Assembly: GCA_021799555.1 (NCBI GenBank)
Contig: JAJZAG010000050.1
Location: forward strand, 1 to 15,512
Direction of reading: 5' to 3'
DNA length: 15,512 nt
From: Deltaproteobacteria bacterium
GTDB lineage: Bacteria; Desulfobacterota; Binatia; Binatales; Binataceae
Positions 1 to 7,889 of this stretch are shown piece after piece. The notes beneath the pieces were generated by a model. That model saw only the letters and a program-made list of their open reading frames with translations, was not told the DNA's origin and searched no databases. The position numbers and the translations under genes are program-made. Each line of letters opens with the position of its first letter. Positions within the stretch are counted from its first letter, which is position 1.

Positions 1-142
1 CGTCGCGTGCGGCAATCGCAACGCCGAGCAAAACCGGAATTGCGGCGGCGCTCAGCGAGAAGATCCGAATCGCCTGAACCCACACCGCGAACGCGCCGGG
101 TCGCGTACCACCGCCGTGGGAAATTGTGCATGCGTCCGTCAT
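1..142 (-). CDS. UbiA/MenA-type prenyltransferase, N-terminal fragment (partial)
   Basis: Only the first 47 codons lie in the window; the gene runs off the left edge. Reading the minus strand from the ATG at 142-140 gives a short polar start followed by WVQAIRIFSLS and AAAIPVLLGVAIAARD. This matches the N-terminus of the UbiA superfamily (MenA/UbiA-like), where a W-x-x-A-x-R-x-x-(S/T)-L stretch leads into a first membrane helix containing P-V-L-x-G. Such enzymes are integral membrane proteins that attach a polyprenyl chain to an aromatic acceptor in quinone or related biosynthesis. The aspartate-rich prenyl-diphosphate-binding motifs would lie outside the window, so the substrate cannot be assigned. 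The start sits 31 bp after the stop of the upstream CoA-transferase, so co-transcription is likely. A weak GGGGG lies about 12 bases before the ATG. Internal GTG codons are possible alternative starts. Confidence 0.62.
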   Translation of the reverse strand, partial: MTDACTISHGGGTRPGAFAVWVQAIRIFSLSAAAIPVLLGVAIAARD

Positions 143-173
143 TGTGAAATTGCCCCCGACATCTTCGCGCTCG

Positions 174-1382
174 CTAAACGAGGACCTTGCCGTCCCTAAG
201 CTGGGCGATTTCATCGGCGCTCATCCCCAGCAACTCGCGGAGAACCTCGTCTGTATGCTCGCCAATCATTGGAGCGCCAAAGTAGCGCGGCTCGATCGCG
301 CTGAAGCGCACCGGCAGCGTGGGCACGATTCGTTCGCCGACTTCGCCATGCCCGAGCTTTTCAAGCATCCCGGAAGCTAGAAACGCCTTATCCTGCATCA
401 GGTCCTGCGTATTATACACGGGACCAGCGGCGATCTGCCGTTCGCGCAACTTTGCGACCAGGTCTTCGCGCGTAAAGTTTCGGGTCCGTGCCGCGACTTC
501 CGCGTCAAGCGCTTCGACGTTGCGCAGCCGATCGGCAAGACGCGCGAACTTCGGGTCGTCGGCAAGCGACGGCACCGCGAGGATGCCGCACAGCATCCGG
601 AATTCCTCGTCGGTCGAGATCGCGATAGCAATCCACTGATCGTCGCCACTAACGGGATAGACACCATGCGGCGCCATTGCGTCATCGCGATTCCCCACCG
701 GGCCCGGATCGCGTCCGTTCATGAAATACTCGAGCATCGCCTCGGGAATCATTGTCGTCACCATCTCGGCCATCGAGAGGTCCAAATACTTCCCCTGCCC
801 TGTCCGATCGCGGTGATAGAGCGCGGCGAGCAGAAAAAAAACCATTGCGGTGCCGACTGCAAAGTCCGGCCAAGTCCCGCCGATTCCGCATGGAAAGCTG
901 TTCGGGTATCCGGTCAGATGACAAAGCCCGGCGTAAGCCTGCGTGGTCGGACCGAAGCCGACGGTGCGCGCGAACGGTCCGTCCTGCCCCAGGGGGGTAC
1001 CGGATAGCATGATGATGTCCGGGCGGATTGCTCTCAGGTCTTCGTAACCCAAACCGTACTTCTGCATATTCCCAACGGTGAAATTCTCAGTAACGACGTC
1101 GCTTAGCTTGACGAGGCGACGCGCGATTTCCTGGGCCTTGGGATGGGCCAACTGGAGTGCGATTCCACGCCGCGAAAAATTTATCGCGTGGTAGATTCCG
1201 CTGCGGTTAAATCCGGGAACCCCATCGGTGCCGGTCAGAAACCGTACCAAGTCGGGCGCCAGCGTGGATTCGACCCGAATCACGTCGGCGCCGAGCGCCC
1301 CGAGATAGGCGGTCGCGTGGGGCACGGCGAAAATCCAGCCAAAGTCGAGAATCCGAATTCCCTCGAACGGCAACCGCGTCAT
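174..1382 (-). CDS. CaiB/BaiF family III CoA-transferase (second of tandem pair)
   Basis: A 402-residue protein, the usual length for family III CoA-transferases, which move CoA between carboxylic acids through aspartyl-CoA thioester and mixed-anhydride intermediates in the cytoplasm. The N-terminus (FEGIRILDFGW, then LGALGADVIRVE) is the family's Rossmann-like opening. The catalytic aspartate is expected at D173 in PDFAVG, matching the D-x-x-x-G site of formyl-CoA transferase. It is followed by LLAALYHRDRTGQGKYLD. The C-terminus carries GAPMIGEHTDEVLREL, the typical closing motif. I chose ATG 1382-1380 because it begins just before the conserved MTRLPFEGIRILD and overlaps the upstream stop by one base (TGATG), implying translational coupling. 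The same frame stays open much further upstream, but that part reads as the antiphase of the preceding gene. Donor and acceptor acids cannot be told from sequence. Confidence 0.93.
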   Translation of the reverse strand: MTRLPFEGIRILDFGWIFAVPHATAYLGALGADVIRVESTLAPDLVRFLTGTDGVPGFNRSGIYHAINFSRRGIALQLAHPKAQEIARRLVKLSDVVTENFTVGNMQKYGLGYEDLRAIRPDIIMLSGTPLGQDGPFARTVGFGPTTQAYAGLCHLTGYPNSFPCGIGGTWPDFAVGTAMVFFLLAALYHRDRTGQGKYLDLSMAEMVTTMIPEAMLEYFMNGRDPGPVGNRDDAMAPHGVYPVSGDDQWIAIAISTDEEFRMLCGILAVPSLADDPKFARLADRLRNVEALDAEVAARTRNFTREDLVAKLRERQIAAGPVYNTQDLMQDKAFLASGMLEKLGHGEVGERIVPTLPVRFSAIEPRYFGAPMIGEHTDEVLRELLGMSADEIAQLRDGKVLV

Positions 1383-2650
1383 CAGATCACCCGCTCGGCG
1401 CGCAGGCTCTCGAGTTCGCGTTCGGAGAGTGCTAACCGTTCGACAAAGATTTTCCGATTGTGTTCGCCCAAGCGTGGCGCTCCACGCTTGATCCGCCATG
1501 GCGTCGCACTGAACCGGCATGGCGCCCCCGGCATCCGCACCGTCTTCGCGACGGGGTGGTCTTGATCGACGAAAAATCTCCGCGCCCTGTACTGCGCGTT
1601 CTCCGCAACTTCCGCGGCCGTATGCACCGGGAAGCACGGAACATGCTCGGCCTGCGCCTTGCGAAACGCGCTGTCGCGCGTCTCGCCCGAAAGCCAATCG
1701 ATCACTGCCGCCTCGATCGCGTCGATATGCGCTGCCCTCGCGACCGGTGACGCGAACATCTCGCTGTCCATCCACTCGGGACTGCCCATGACTTTTTTCC
1801 ATCCGCGCCAAAACCGGTCGGTCCCCGCGTTGAAGCTGACCCATCCGTCCGACGCTGGATAGACCCACTGCGCGCCGCGTTTGATCCGCTTGCGCGTGCG
1901 CTCATAAATTGGCGCCTCAGGCGATTCGTGCGAATAGACGCCAATGTTCGGCCGCAACATGCTGACCATCGCCAGCCATTGGCTGGAATCAATATGCTGG
2001 CCGCGCCCGCTATGCTTGCGATCGAACACCGCCGCCATCGCCGCCGCCGCAGCCGTGTATCCGGTCAAATAATCGGCCTGCCGTCCAGCGGGCTTGAGTG
2101 GAGGCTCGTTAGGTGGGTCGGTAACCTGATGCCACGGCGTCTCGAAGCCAACTCCGCTCATATGCGTCGCTACGAGGTCACCGCCGCGATAATCACGGTA
2201 GGCGCCATCAGTACCGAAGTACGTTACCGATACGTTGATGAGCTTTGGAAATCGGTCCGCGATCGTGCGCCAACCAATTTCGAGCCGCTCGCATCGCGCA
2301 GGAGTGTTCGGATTGAAGACGATATCGGCATCCGCGAGCAGCCGCATCAGCAAATCGCGTGCGCGCGAATCTTCCAGATTAAGGGTCACACCGAGCTTGT
2401 TGGTGTTGAGATAAAGATGCAGCCCGCCGGTTTCCAGATCAGGCATCGCATCGCGAAACGGACCGAGTTGACGCTCGCGCGCGCCCGAGCGCGGCGGTTC
2501 GACCTTGATTACCTCTGCGCCAAAATCGGCGAATGACTTCGCCGCCATCGCCGCAGCCATAAACGGAATCGTGTCGAGGCACGGCAACTCAATAACCTTC
2601 AGGCCGTCAAGCGCCTCGGGCGGTTCTTGGTAGTCCTCGAAGTGCGCCAT
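1382..2650 (-). CDS. CaiB/BaiF family III CoA-transferase (first of tandem pair)
   Basis: A 422-residue protein of the same superfamily as its downstream neighbour but clearly divergent from it. After a roughly 15-residue acidic extension come LDGLKVIELP, ADFGAEVIKVEPP and NTNKLGVTLNLE, all family hallmarks. The likely catalytic aspartate is D193 in QADYLTG, followed by the alanine-rich helix and SGRGQHID. The ending GAPRLGEHNRKIF is the family's closing motif. The usual V-x-N-(F/Y)-R-P-G segment is altered here to VFNPNTPARCERLEIG (about 111-126). The start is ATG 2650-2648, overlapping the stop of the HAD gene by one base; AAGG lies 9 bases upstream. Two adjacent, divergent CaiB/BaiF subunits recall the heteromeric benzylsuccinate CoA-transferase BbsE/BbsF. 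That is an analogy, not an assignment, and both proteins could equally be independent homodimers. Confidence 0.92.
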   Translation of the reverse strand: MAHFEDYQEPPEALDGLKVIELPCLDTIPFMAAAMAAKSFADFGAEVIKVEPPRSGARERQLGPFRDAMPDLETGGLHLYLNTNKLGVTLNLEDSRARDLLMRLLADADIVFNPNTPARCERLEIGWRTIADRFPKLINVSVTYFGTDGAYRDYRGGDLVATHMSGVGFETPWHQVTDPPNEPPLKPAGRQADYLTGYTAAAAAMAAVFDRKHSGRGQHIDSSQWLAMVSMLRPNIGVYSHESPEAPIYERTRKRIKRGAQWVYPASDGWVSFNAGTDRFWRGWKKVMGSPEWMDSEMFASPVARAAHIDAIEAAVIDWLSGETRDSAFRKAQAEHVPCFPVHTAAEVAENAQYRARRFFVDQDHPVAKTVRMPGAPCRFSATPWRIKRGAPRLGEHNRKIFVERLALSERELESLRAERVI

Positions 2651-3342
2651 CAGGATCGCCTTCGTGCGATACGATCGAGCAGTCCAATCAGTTCGCCCAT
2701 CGACTCAATCACGTGATCCGGACGAAAGTTCGGATGATTTTGCAGATAGTGAACAGACGCGGTTCCGGTCGCCACCGCCACCGACGCGCCGTACCCGGCC
2801 TCGTCCGCCGCCATGATATCGCGCGGTTCGTCGCCGACGTATATGCATTCGCGCGTTTCGACCGCTGCGCGCGCGGCGGTCTGGCGCAACAACTCGGTCT
2901 TATCGAGCATCTCCTTCATAGAGCTAGCTGTCTGGGTCACAATCTGATCAAGAAGCCGCGCAATCCCCGCTTCCGCGAGATTGTGCGCCAGCGCCTGCGC
3001 ATCTCCCGGACGGCTTGTGATCACGGCAGTCGCGTAACCGCGGCGCTTGATTTCGGCCAGGGCCTCCGGGACGTGCGGGAGGAGTTCGAGCCTGCCATTG
3101 CGCGCGATCACGGCCATAAAATGTGCGAACGCCCGTTTCATATACTCGGGGCGCTTATCATCAGGGATGCCGAGCCAGAGTTCGCCGGTGGCAAGCGCCA
3201 GATCATAGCGTTCGCGGGTCAGTTCAGGCTCCTGACCAAAGTCGCGCAGGGTGTTTCGCGCGGCAATATAAAGCGGGCCGTGAATATCGACCAGAGTTCC
3301 ATCAAGATCAAAGAAAATCGCCTTGAAATCTCGTTTAGACAA
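2650..3342 (-). CDS. HAD-superfamily phosphatase, phosphoglycolate-phosphatase-like
   Basis: A haloacid dehalogenase-fold hydrolase of about 230 residues. Motif I is FFDLDGTLVD, with the nucleophile aspartate at residue 12 and the acid/base aspartate at 14. A helical cap follows, then motif II VITSRPGD, a motif III lysine in DKTELL, and motif IV YVGDEPRDIMAADEAG supplying Mg-binding aspartates. This layout fits the Gph/HAD-IA group of small-metabolite phosphatases; the substrate is unknown. I prefer the TTG at 3342-3340 because the HAD core begins a few residues later and AGGGA sits 8 bases upstream. The frame also allows an ATG at 3441, but the extra 33 residues look unlike a HAD domain and have no good ribosome site. 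The stop overlaps the next CoA-transferase start by one base, so it is probably the first gene of that operon. Confidence 0.88.
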   Translation of the reverse strand: MSKRDFKAIFFDLDGTLVDIHGPLYIAARNTLRDFGQEPELTRERYDLALATGELWLGIPDDKRPEYMKRAFAHFMAVIARNGRLELLPHVPEALAEIKRRGYATAVITSRPGDAQALAHNLAEAGIARLLDQIVTQTASSMKEMLDKTELLRQTAARAAVETRECIYVGDEPRDIMAADEAGYGASVAVATGTASVHYLQNHPNFRPDHVIESMGELIGLLDRIARRRS

Positions 3343-3488
3343 CCGGGTTATCCCTGCTTTGGCGGACGCTCGGCCGCCGATTCGAGCTGGCTCCCCTTTG
3401 AAGCCTTTTGCTTCGACACTTGTCAAGCGTGGCGGAAGCATGCGATCGCGGAGTTCCGGAGGCGTGAGCTTGCATTCGTTCGATACAC

Positions 3489-5624
3489 TTATGCGCCGGG
3501 AGCTTTCCGATCATAGAGGAGCAGGTACTCGCGGCGCCCACCGATGACTTTTTTCACGTAGTCGCGCGTCTCGCGATAACCGATATTTTCGACCCACTCG
3601 TCGTCGGGACCGGGAAATTTGCTGGCCCAATTTTGCACTGCGTGTTCGCCGCCGTTGTAGGCGGCAACCGCCTTGAACTCATCGCCGCCGAACATCGCAA
3701 AGAGACCCTCTAAATACGCCGTGCCGAGCGACACGTTCACCGTCGGATTGTAAAGATCGAGCGCGTCCGGTTGTAGCCCGATTTGCGCGGCGACGCGCCG
3801 CGCAGTCGAGGGCAACAGTTGCATGAGCCCCTGTGCGTCAGACACTGATGTCGCGCGCGGATCGAACAGACTTTCTTGACGCGCCAACGCGAGCACCAGC
3901 CACGGGTCGAGCGCGCGGCGGCGCGCATCCGCACTGAACAGATCCCAGTATGCGCGCGGATAACGGACTCGTTCCGCCTCGGCGGCGCTAAGGTGGCCGC
4001 GCTTTACCATCCGGGACGCCGCGACGATCGCGTCACGCCACGCGTCAGCCATGATCAGGCCGGCAAGCACGAAGGCGTCCAGTTCCCGATTACCGGCGGA
4101 CTCGGTTTCAAGCGCTCGCAGTTCACCGGCCTCGAGCTCCTTGATGCCGAGCGTGCGCAGCGCTGAGACGCGCTCAAGATGATACCGGACAAGCGCCGAA
4201 GTGCTCGACGGCGCGCCGGAGAATGACGGATCGGGAGCTGATGCCGCCGGCAGGTATGGCGCAGCGGCCGCGACGCGCCGGCTCGCGAGCGCGGGATAAT
4301 AGTTGCTGTCGGTGCTGGCGGCGAGGCGGAGATAGATGACCCGCGCCGCGGCAGCGCCGCCGCTCTTCTCGAGTGATCGCGCACGCCAGTAGTCGAACAT
4401 GTCACGCTCGGAAACACCCCGCGCACGCGGACGCATCGTGGCGAACATCCGCGCCGCCTGCTCATAGCGCGCAGTCATGTAATAGGTCCACGGCGCGCGG
4501 AAACGCGCGTCAGCCGCCGATTCGCTCGAGGGATAACGCGAGTAGAGCCGCGCATACTCGGCGCGCGCGGCATCGTAGTTATGCAGCTCCTCGTTGATCC
4601 GCCCGATTCGCAGCATCGCGCCCGGTGCGCGGACGCTTGAGGGGAAGTCCGCGGCGATTCGCCGAAAGGCGGACAGCGCGCGCGTGGTATCGTCCTCGCG
4701 CCAGTACAGCATCGCGAGTGCGTAGAGCGCGGAAGCGGCGGACGGTCCGCGCGGCGCTATTGTCAGGTAACTCAGGATTGCGCGCTTCTCGCGCGGCGCA
4801 TTTCCGCGCGAGGCCTCGGCCTCGAGCCACAATAACTCGGCGCGAATCGGCGTGGGCGGACTTGCGGCGAGCGCGCGCCGGATCTGCGCCATCGCCAATC
4901 GCGGCTGTCCTTCGCGGACGAGCAGCGCGGCTTCGCTGCGTGCATAGTCGAGCACGCGCGACGGCGCAAGTGCAGGTTTCGCTGCAAGCATCGCGTAGGC
5001 GAGCGCCCGCGCCTGCGCATCGGCTGGCCCGCGAGGGTAGCGACTCCGTAAATCCATCGCCTGCTCGTACGCGTCGTTGTACTGCCCCATCGCGGCCATC
5101 GCCTGTGCTTCGACCAAAAGCGCTTCCTGCCCGAGGGCCGTCCCGGACGATTGCGTCGCCGCGTGCGCCGCGACGGAAGCTGCTTCGGACGAGCGCTTAA
5201 GTGTCAGCAGTGTGCGCGCGAGTTCGAGATCGCCGCGCGGTGTCATCACGCTCTCTGGATAGAGATCGCGCAGCCGCTCGAAAGCGGCCGCGGCATCGGA
5301 CAAATCCCCTTGCTCACGATAGGCCGAGCCGAGATAGAAGAGCGCATAATCGGCCAGCACTGGAAAGTGACCGGAAGCATAAGTCAATTTCGGGATTGCG
5401 ACCGACGCGTCATGCGCGACGTAGGCGCGATAGCCGTCGATGAATTCCTGCTGGGGGTCGGCGGAAGCGTTACCAGACGACGACGTCTGCGCGGCGAGCC
5501 CTTGAGCGGCAGGCGGTCCTTGCGCGCGGGCCACATGCGAACACGCCACCGCGCTTGTGCATCCGTAAAGCGCAATCGCAGCGACGATCATCCGTTGCGT
5601 GCAACGACGCCATCTGATTTCCAT
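3489..5624 (-). CDS. slt: Soluble lytic murein transglycosylase (Slt type, GH23) with helical repeats
   Basis: A 711-residue periplasmic enzyme that cleaves peptidoglycan glycan strands to 1,6-anhydromuramyl products. Residues 1-34 look like a signal peptide: basic n-region (MEIRWRRCTQR), hydrophobic IVAAIALYG, and a probable signal-peptidase I site after A32-R-A34. Cysteines in this stretch make a lipoprotein signal possible but the lipobox is poor. Residues 60 to about 540 form repeated helical TPR-like units (for example GSAYREQGDLSDAAAAFERL and LYWREDDTTRALSAFRRIAA). The catalytic domain begins near residue 560: glutamate E584 in ARQESLFDPRATS, then AQGLMQLLPSTA, AYNGG at 655-659, and GYRETRDYVKKV. 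Length and order match Slt family proteins. Reading can be extended upstream to 5774, but that would overlap the divergent maf gene; the ATG at 5624 directly precedes the signal peptide. No strong Shine-Dalgarno is seen. Confidence 0.93.
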   Translation of the reverse strand: MEIRWRRCTQRMIVAAIALYGCTSAVACSHVARAQGPPAAQGLAAQTSSSGNASADPQQEFIDGYRAYVAHDASVAIPKLTYASGHFPVLADYALFYLGSAYREQGDLSDAAAAFERLRDLYPESVMTPRGDLELARTLLTLKRSSEAASVAAHAATQSSGTALGQEALLVEAQAMAAMGQYNDAYEQAMDLRSRYPRGPADAQARALAYAMLAAKPALAPSRVLDYARSEAALLVREGQPRLAMAQIRRALAASPPTPIRAELLWLEAEASRGNAPREKRAILSYLTIAPRGPSAASALYALAMLYWREDDTTRALSAFRRIAADFPSSVRAPGAMLRIGRINEELHNYDAARAEYARLYSRYPSSESAADARFRAPWTYYMTARYEQAARMFATMRPRARGVSERDMFDYWRARSLEKSGGAAAARVIYLRLAASTDSNYYPALASRRVAAAAPYLPAASAPDPSFSGAPSSTSALVRYHLERVSALRTLGIKELEAGELRALETESAGNRELDAFVLAGLIMADAWRDAIVAASRMVKRGHLSAAEAERVRYPRAYWDLFSADARRRALDPWLVLALARQESLFDPRATSVSDAQGLMQLLPSTARRVAAQIGLQPDALDLYNPTVNVSLGTAYLEGLFAMFGGDEFKAVAAYNGGEHAVQNWASKFPGPDDEWVENIGYRETRDYVKKVIGGRREYLLLYDRKAPGA

Positions 5625-5757
5625 CTGATCGTGGTTAGCGCACGCGGCGCGGCGCTTCAATCCAGATGCGCTAAGAAACCAGTGCGACGCGTGCCACTGG
5701 CCCGCCGGACGCGACAGCCGGTATTCTGGGTTGGCTCGTGTCGCCGGTATGCGATCA
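5625..5757. promoter_or_regulatory. Divergent slt/maf intergenic region
   Basis: These 133 bp separate the starts of slt (minus) and maf (plus), so promoters for both must lie here or inside the gene ends. On the plus strand a TATTCT (5722-5727) resembles a -10 box but has no good -35 at 17-18 bp. On the minus strand a TTGAAG followed 17 bp later by TAACCA is a weak candidate. No operator or riboswitch is recognisable. Confidence 0.4.
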
Positions 5758-6348
5758 ATGACCTCCTCGTGCAATCGACCCGCGCTGATTCTTGCCTCGG
5801 CTTCGCCGCGTCGTCGCCAGCTTCTCGCGGCGGCAAAACTATCTTTCGAGGCCGCCGAGAGCGCGATTGCGGAGCTGCGCCGCGATGGAGAAGGAGCGCG
5901 TGATTACGCGCTACGGATGGCGAGCGAAAAGGCGCTCGCGGTCTCTTCCAGTTTTCCACACGCATTGGTGATCGGCGCTGACACGGTCGTCGAGTGCATG
6001 GGCGAGGTGCTAGAAAAGCCGGCCGACGGCGACGACGCGCGGCGAATGCTGACGATGCTTTCGGGGCGCACGCACACCGTCATAACCGCATTCGCAATCG
6101 CGCGCGGGCGCGAAGTGCTCACCCTTGATGCGGTGGAAAGCACGGTCACATTTCGCGCGCTAAGCGCCGCCGAGATCAACGATTATATCGCCAGCGGCGA
6201 ACCGTTTGACAAAGCTGGTGCCTATGGAATTCAGGGTGCGGGCGGTGGGTTCATTTCGTCGCTGGACGGCCCCCGGGACAACGTAATGGGCCTGCCGGTC
6301 GCGGAGGTCTTGGCCGCCCTGCGGCGAGTAGGATTCGTGCGATGCTGA
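5758..6348 (+). CDS. maf: Maf-family nucleoside triphosphate pyrophosphatase
   Basis: A 196-residue cytoplasmic pyrophosphatase that hydrolyses non-canonical or excess nucleoside triphosphates to monophosphate and pyrophosphate. The N-terminal ILASASPRRRQLL (11-23) is the Maf substrate/phosphate motif (S-x-S-P-R-R). GADTVVE carries the catalytic aspartate (about D75), and EKPAD..DARRMLTMLSGRTHTVIT and DKAGAYGIQG...GPRDNVMGLPVAEV are the remaining signatures. The C-terminal pattern resembles the dTTP/UTP-type (YhdE) branch more than the m7GTP type, which is an inference. Start choice: ATG at 5758 gives the shortest leader to the motif; in-frame ATG 5749 and TTG 5731 are alternatives, none with a clear Shine-Dalgarno. 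The stop overlaps yggS by 7 bp, so the two are coupled. It heads the plus-strand housekeeping operon. Confidence 0.92.
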   Translation: MTSSCNRPALILASASPRRRQLLAAAKLSFEAAESAIAELRRDGEGARDYALRMASEKALAVSSSFPHALVIGADTVVECMGEVLEKPADGDDARRMLTMLSGRTHTVITAFAIARGREVLTLDAVESTVTFRALSAAEINDYIASGEPFDKAGAYGIQGAGGGFISSLDGPRDNVMGLPVAEVLAALRRVGFVRC

Positions 6349-7031
6349 CGCGTGCCGAAATCACCGCACGACTCGCCGACGTGCGCGGGCGTATCGCTGA
6401 CGCTACGCGCCGTTCAGGTAGAGCAAAGGAGACTGTCACGCTTGTGCTCGCCAGCAAGACCCAATCCCCGGAAACGATTCGGATCGCATACGACGCGGGC
6501 GAGAGAAATTTTGGCGAAAACTACGTTCAAGAGGCTGCGACAAAGCGGGCGGCGATGGGTTCGCTCGAGACCATTCGATGGCATCTCATCGGCCATCTGC
6601 AGACCAACAAGGTGAAGCTCGCGGTCTCGATTTTCGATTTAATCCACAGCCTCGACTCGGTGCGCCTCGCCACCGCTCTCGCCCGTGCGCACCCGACGCC
6701 GTCCGTCCGCGTGCTCATAGAAGTCAATCTGGCGGGCGAGCCGTCCAAGACTGGCGTGGCGCCTGACGCAATTGACGCTTTGATCGATTCCGTGCGCGAC
6801 AAGGTGGACATTTTCGGGCTGATGACGATTCCGCCCGCCGGTGGCACGCCTGAATCATCGCGTCCTCACTTCGCGCAACTCCGGGAACTGCGCGATCGCC
6901 TTGCAGCGCATACCGGGCTTGCGCTAAGCGAGCTTTCCATGGGAATGAGCGGCGACTTCGATATCGCTATCGAGGAGGGCGCCACGATCGTGCGGGTTGG
7001 CCGCGCGATTTTCGGCGAGCGGAGGCGATGA
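6342..7031 (+). CDS. yggS: YggS/PROSC family PLP homeostasis protein
   Basis: A 229-residue fold-type III pyridoxal-phosphate-binding protein that buffers free PLP and influences amino-acid and keto-acid pools; no enzyme reaction is established for the family. The PLP-binding lysine is K39 in LVLASKTQ. FGENYVQE, WHLIGHLQTNK, GLMTIPP and the phosphate-binding ending LSMGMSGDFDIAIEEGATIVRVGRAIFG are all intact. The length equals that of typical YggS. ATG at 6342 is supported by AGGA (6330-6333) with an 8-base spacer. The gene overlaps maf by 7 bp at its start and proC by 4 bp (ATGA) at its end. Placement next to proC and yggT is a widespread conserved arrangement. Confidence 0.95.
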   Translation: MLTRAEITARLADVRGRIADATRRSGRAKETVTLVLASKTQSPETIRIAYDAGERNFGENYVQEAATKRAAMGSLETIRWHLIGHLQTNKVKLAVSIFDLIHSLDSVRLATALARAHPTPSVRVLIEVNLAGEPSKTGVAPDAIDALIDSVRDKVDIFGLMTIPPAGGTPESSRPHFAQLRELRDRLAAHTGLALSELSMGMSGDFDIAIEEGATIVRVGRAIFGERRR

Positions 7032-7849
7032 AGAAGCTCGGATTTATCGGTGGGGGTAATATGGCCGAGGCGCTAGCCCGCGGCCTGATCGCTCATAAGG
7101 TGCTCGGGCCCGGCGACCTGATCGCCTCCGACCCAGTCGCGGCGCGGCGAAACTATCTAAAGCGGAAACTCAAGATCGCCGTTACCGCCGATAACCTCGA
7201 CGTCATTGGGCAATCACGCACGATTTTGATCGCGGTCAAACCGCAGACGATCGGCGACGTGCTCGAAGGCTTGGCAGCGGCGCTCGGCGCCAACCCGAAG
7301 CATCACGTTTTCATTTCGATCGCCGCCGGCGTGCCGATCGCGCGGATTTGCGGCTACCTCGGGCCGCGCGCGCGCGTGATTCGCGTAATGCCCAACGCAC
7401 CCGCGATGGTGGGCGAAGGGATGGCAGCGCTCGTGCGCAGCCGCGGGGCGAGCCAAGCCGACGAGGCGGCAGCGCTGAAAATCTTCAAGGCGGTCGGCGA
7501 CGCGGTCGCGCTCCCTGATGAAAAGCTGCTCGACGCCGTGACCGCGCTCTCGGGAAGCGGTCCGGCCTACGTTTATCTTTTCGCTAAGGCGATGATCGAT
7601 GCAGCCGTCAGCGAAGGGATCGCGCCCGCGCTGGCCTCCGCGATGACGCTAAAGACGCTTCGGGGAGCCGAGGCGGTAATGCGCGGCTCGAAGCTAAGCG
7701 CCGCCGAGCTGATCAAAGTCGTCGCGTCACCGGGCGGCACAACCGTCGCCGCGCTCAGGCGGTTCGCCGAGGCCGGCTTTTCTGATATCGTGGCCCGCGC
7801 AGTGCACGCCGCCGCCGACCGATCGCGAGAGCTTGGCCGAGCGGGCTGA
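7028..7849 (+). CDS. proC: Pyrroline-5-carboxylate reductase
   Basis: A 273-residue NAD(P)H-dependent enzyme for the last step of proline biosynthesis (pyrroline-5-carboxylate to L-proline), cytoplasmic and oligomeric in the family. The N-terminal dinucleotide-binding loop is GFIGGGNMAEAL (5-16); then AVKPQ (69-73), RVMPNAPAMVGEGMAAL (from 119) and the dimer/active-site segment ALSGSGPAYVYLFAKAMIDAAV (about 173-194). SPGGTTVAAL closes the signature. Length is normal. The start overlaps the yggS stop (ATGA); a GGAGG at 7021-7025 is only 2 bases from the ATG, so translational coupling probably matters more than spacing. The next gene, yggT, starts about 40 bp after the stop. Confidence 0.96.
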   Translation: MKKLGFIGGGNMAEALARGLIAHKVLGPGDLIASDPVAARRNYLKRKLKIAVTADNLDVIGQSRTILIAVKPQTIGDVLEGLAAALGANPKHHVFISIAAGVPIARICGYLGPRARVIRVMPNAPAMVGEGMAALVRSRGASQADEAAALKIFKAVGDAVALPDEKLLDAVTALSGSGPAYVYLFAKAMIDAAVSEGIAPALASAMTLKTLRGAEAVMRGSKLSAAELIKVVASPGGTTVAALRRFAEAGFSDIVARAVHAAADRSRELGRAG

Positions 7850-7889
7850 TCGTCCGCACAGAAATCATCTAAAGCTGGAATATACACCC

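Noticed and set aside
174..1868. A single 564-residue protein with a long N-terminal extension on the CoA-transferase.
   Set aside because: The extra 162 residues are the antiphase of the upstream CoA-transferase, arginine-rich and without family motifs. The conserved N-terminus starts at the ATG at 1382, which overlaps the previous stop.
2713..3516. A 267-codon open frame on the plus strand across the HAD gene.
   Set aside because: It is antisense to an unmistakable HAD phosphatase and shows no recognisable domain; long antisense frames are common at this G+C content.
5151..5903. A 250-codon plus-strand frame covering the slt start and the maf start.
   Set aside because: It overlaps both slt and maf in other frames, is basic and low in hydrophobic periodicity, and has no motifs.
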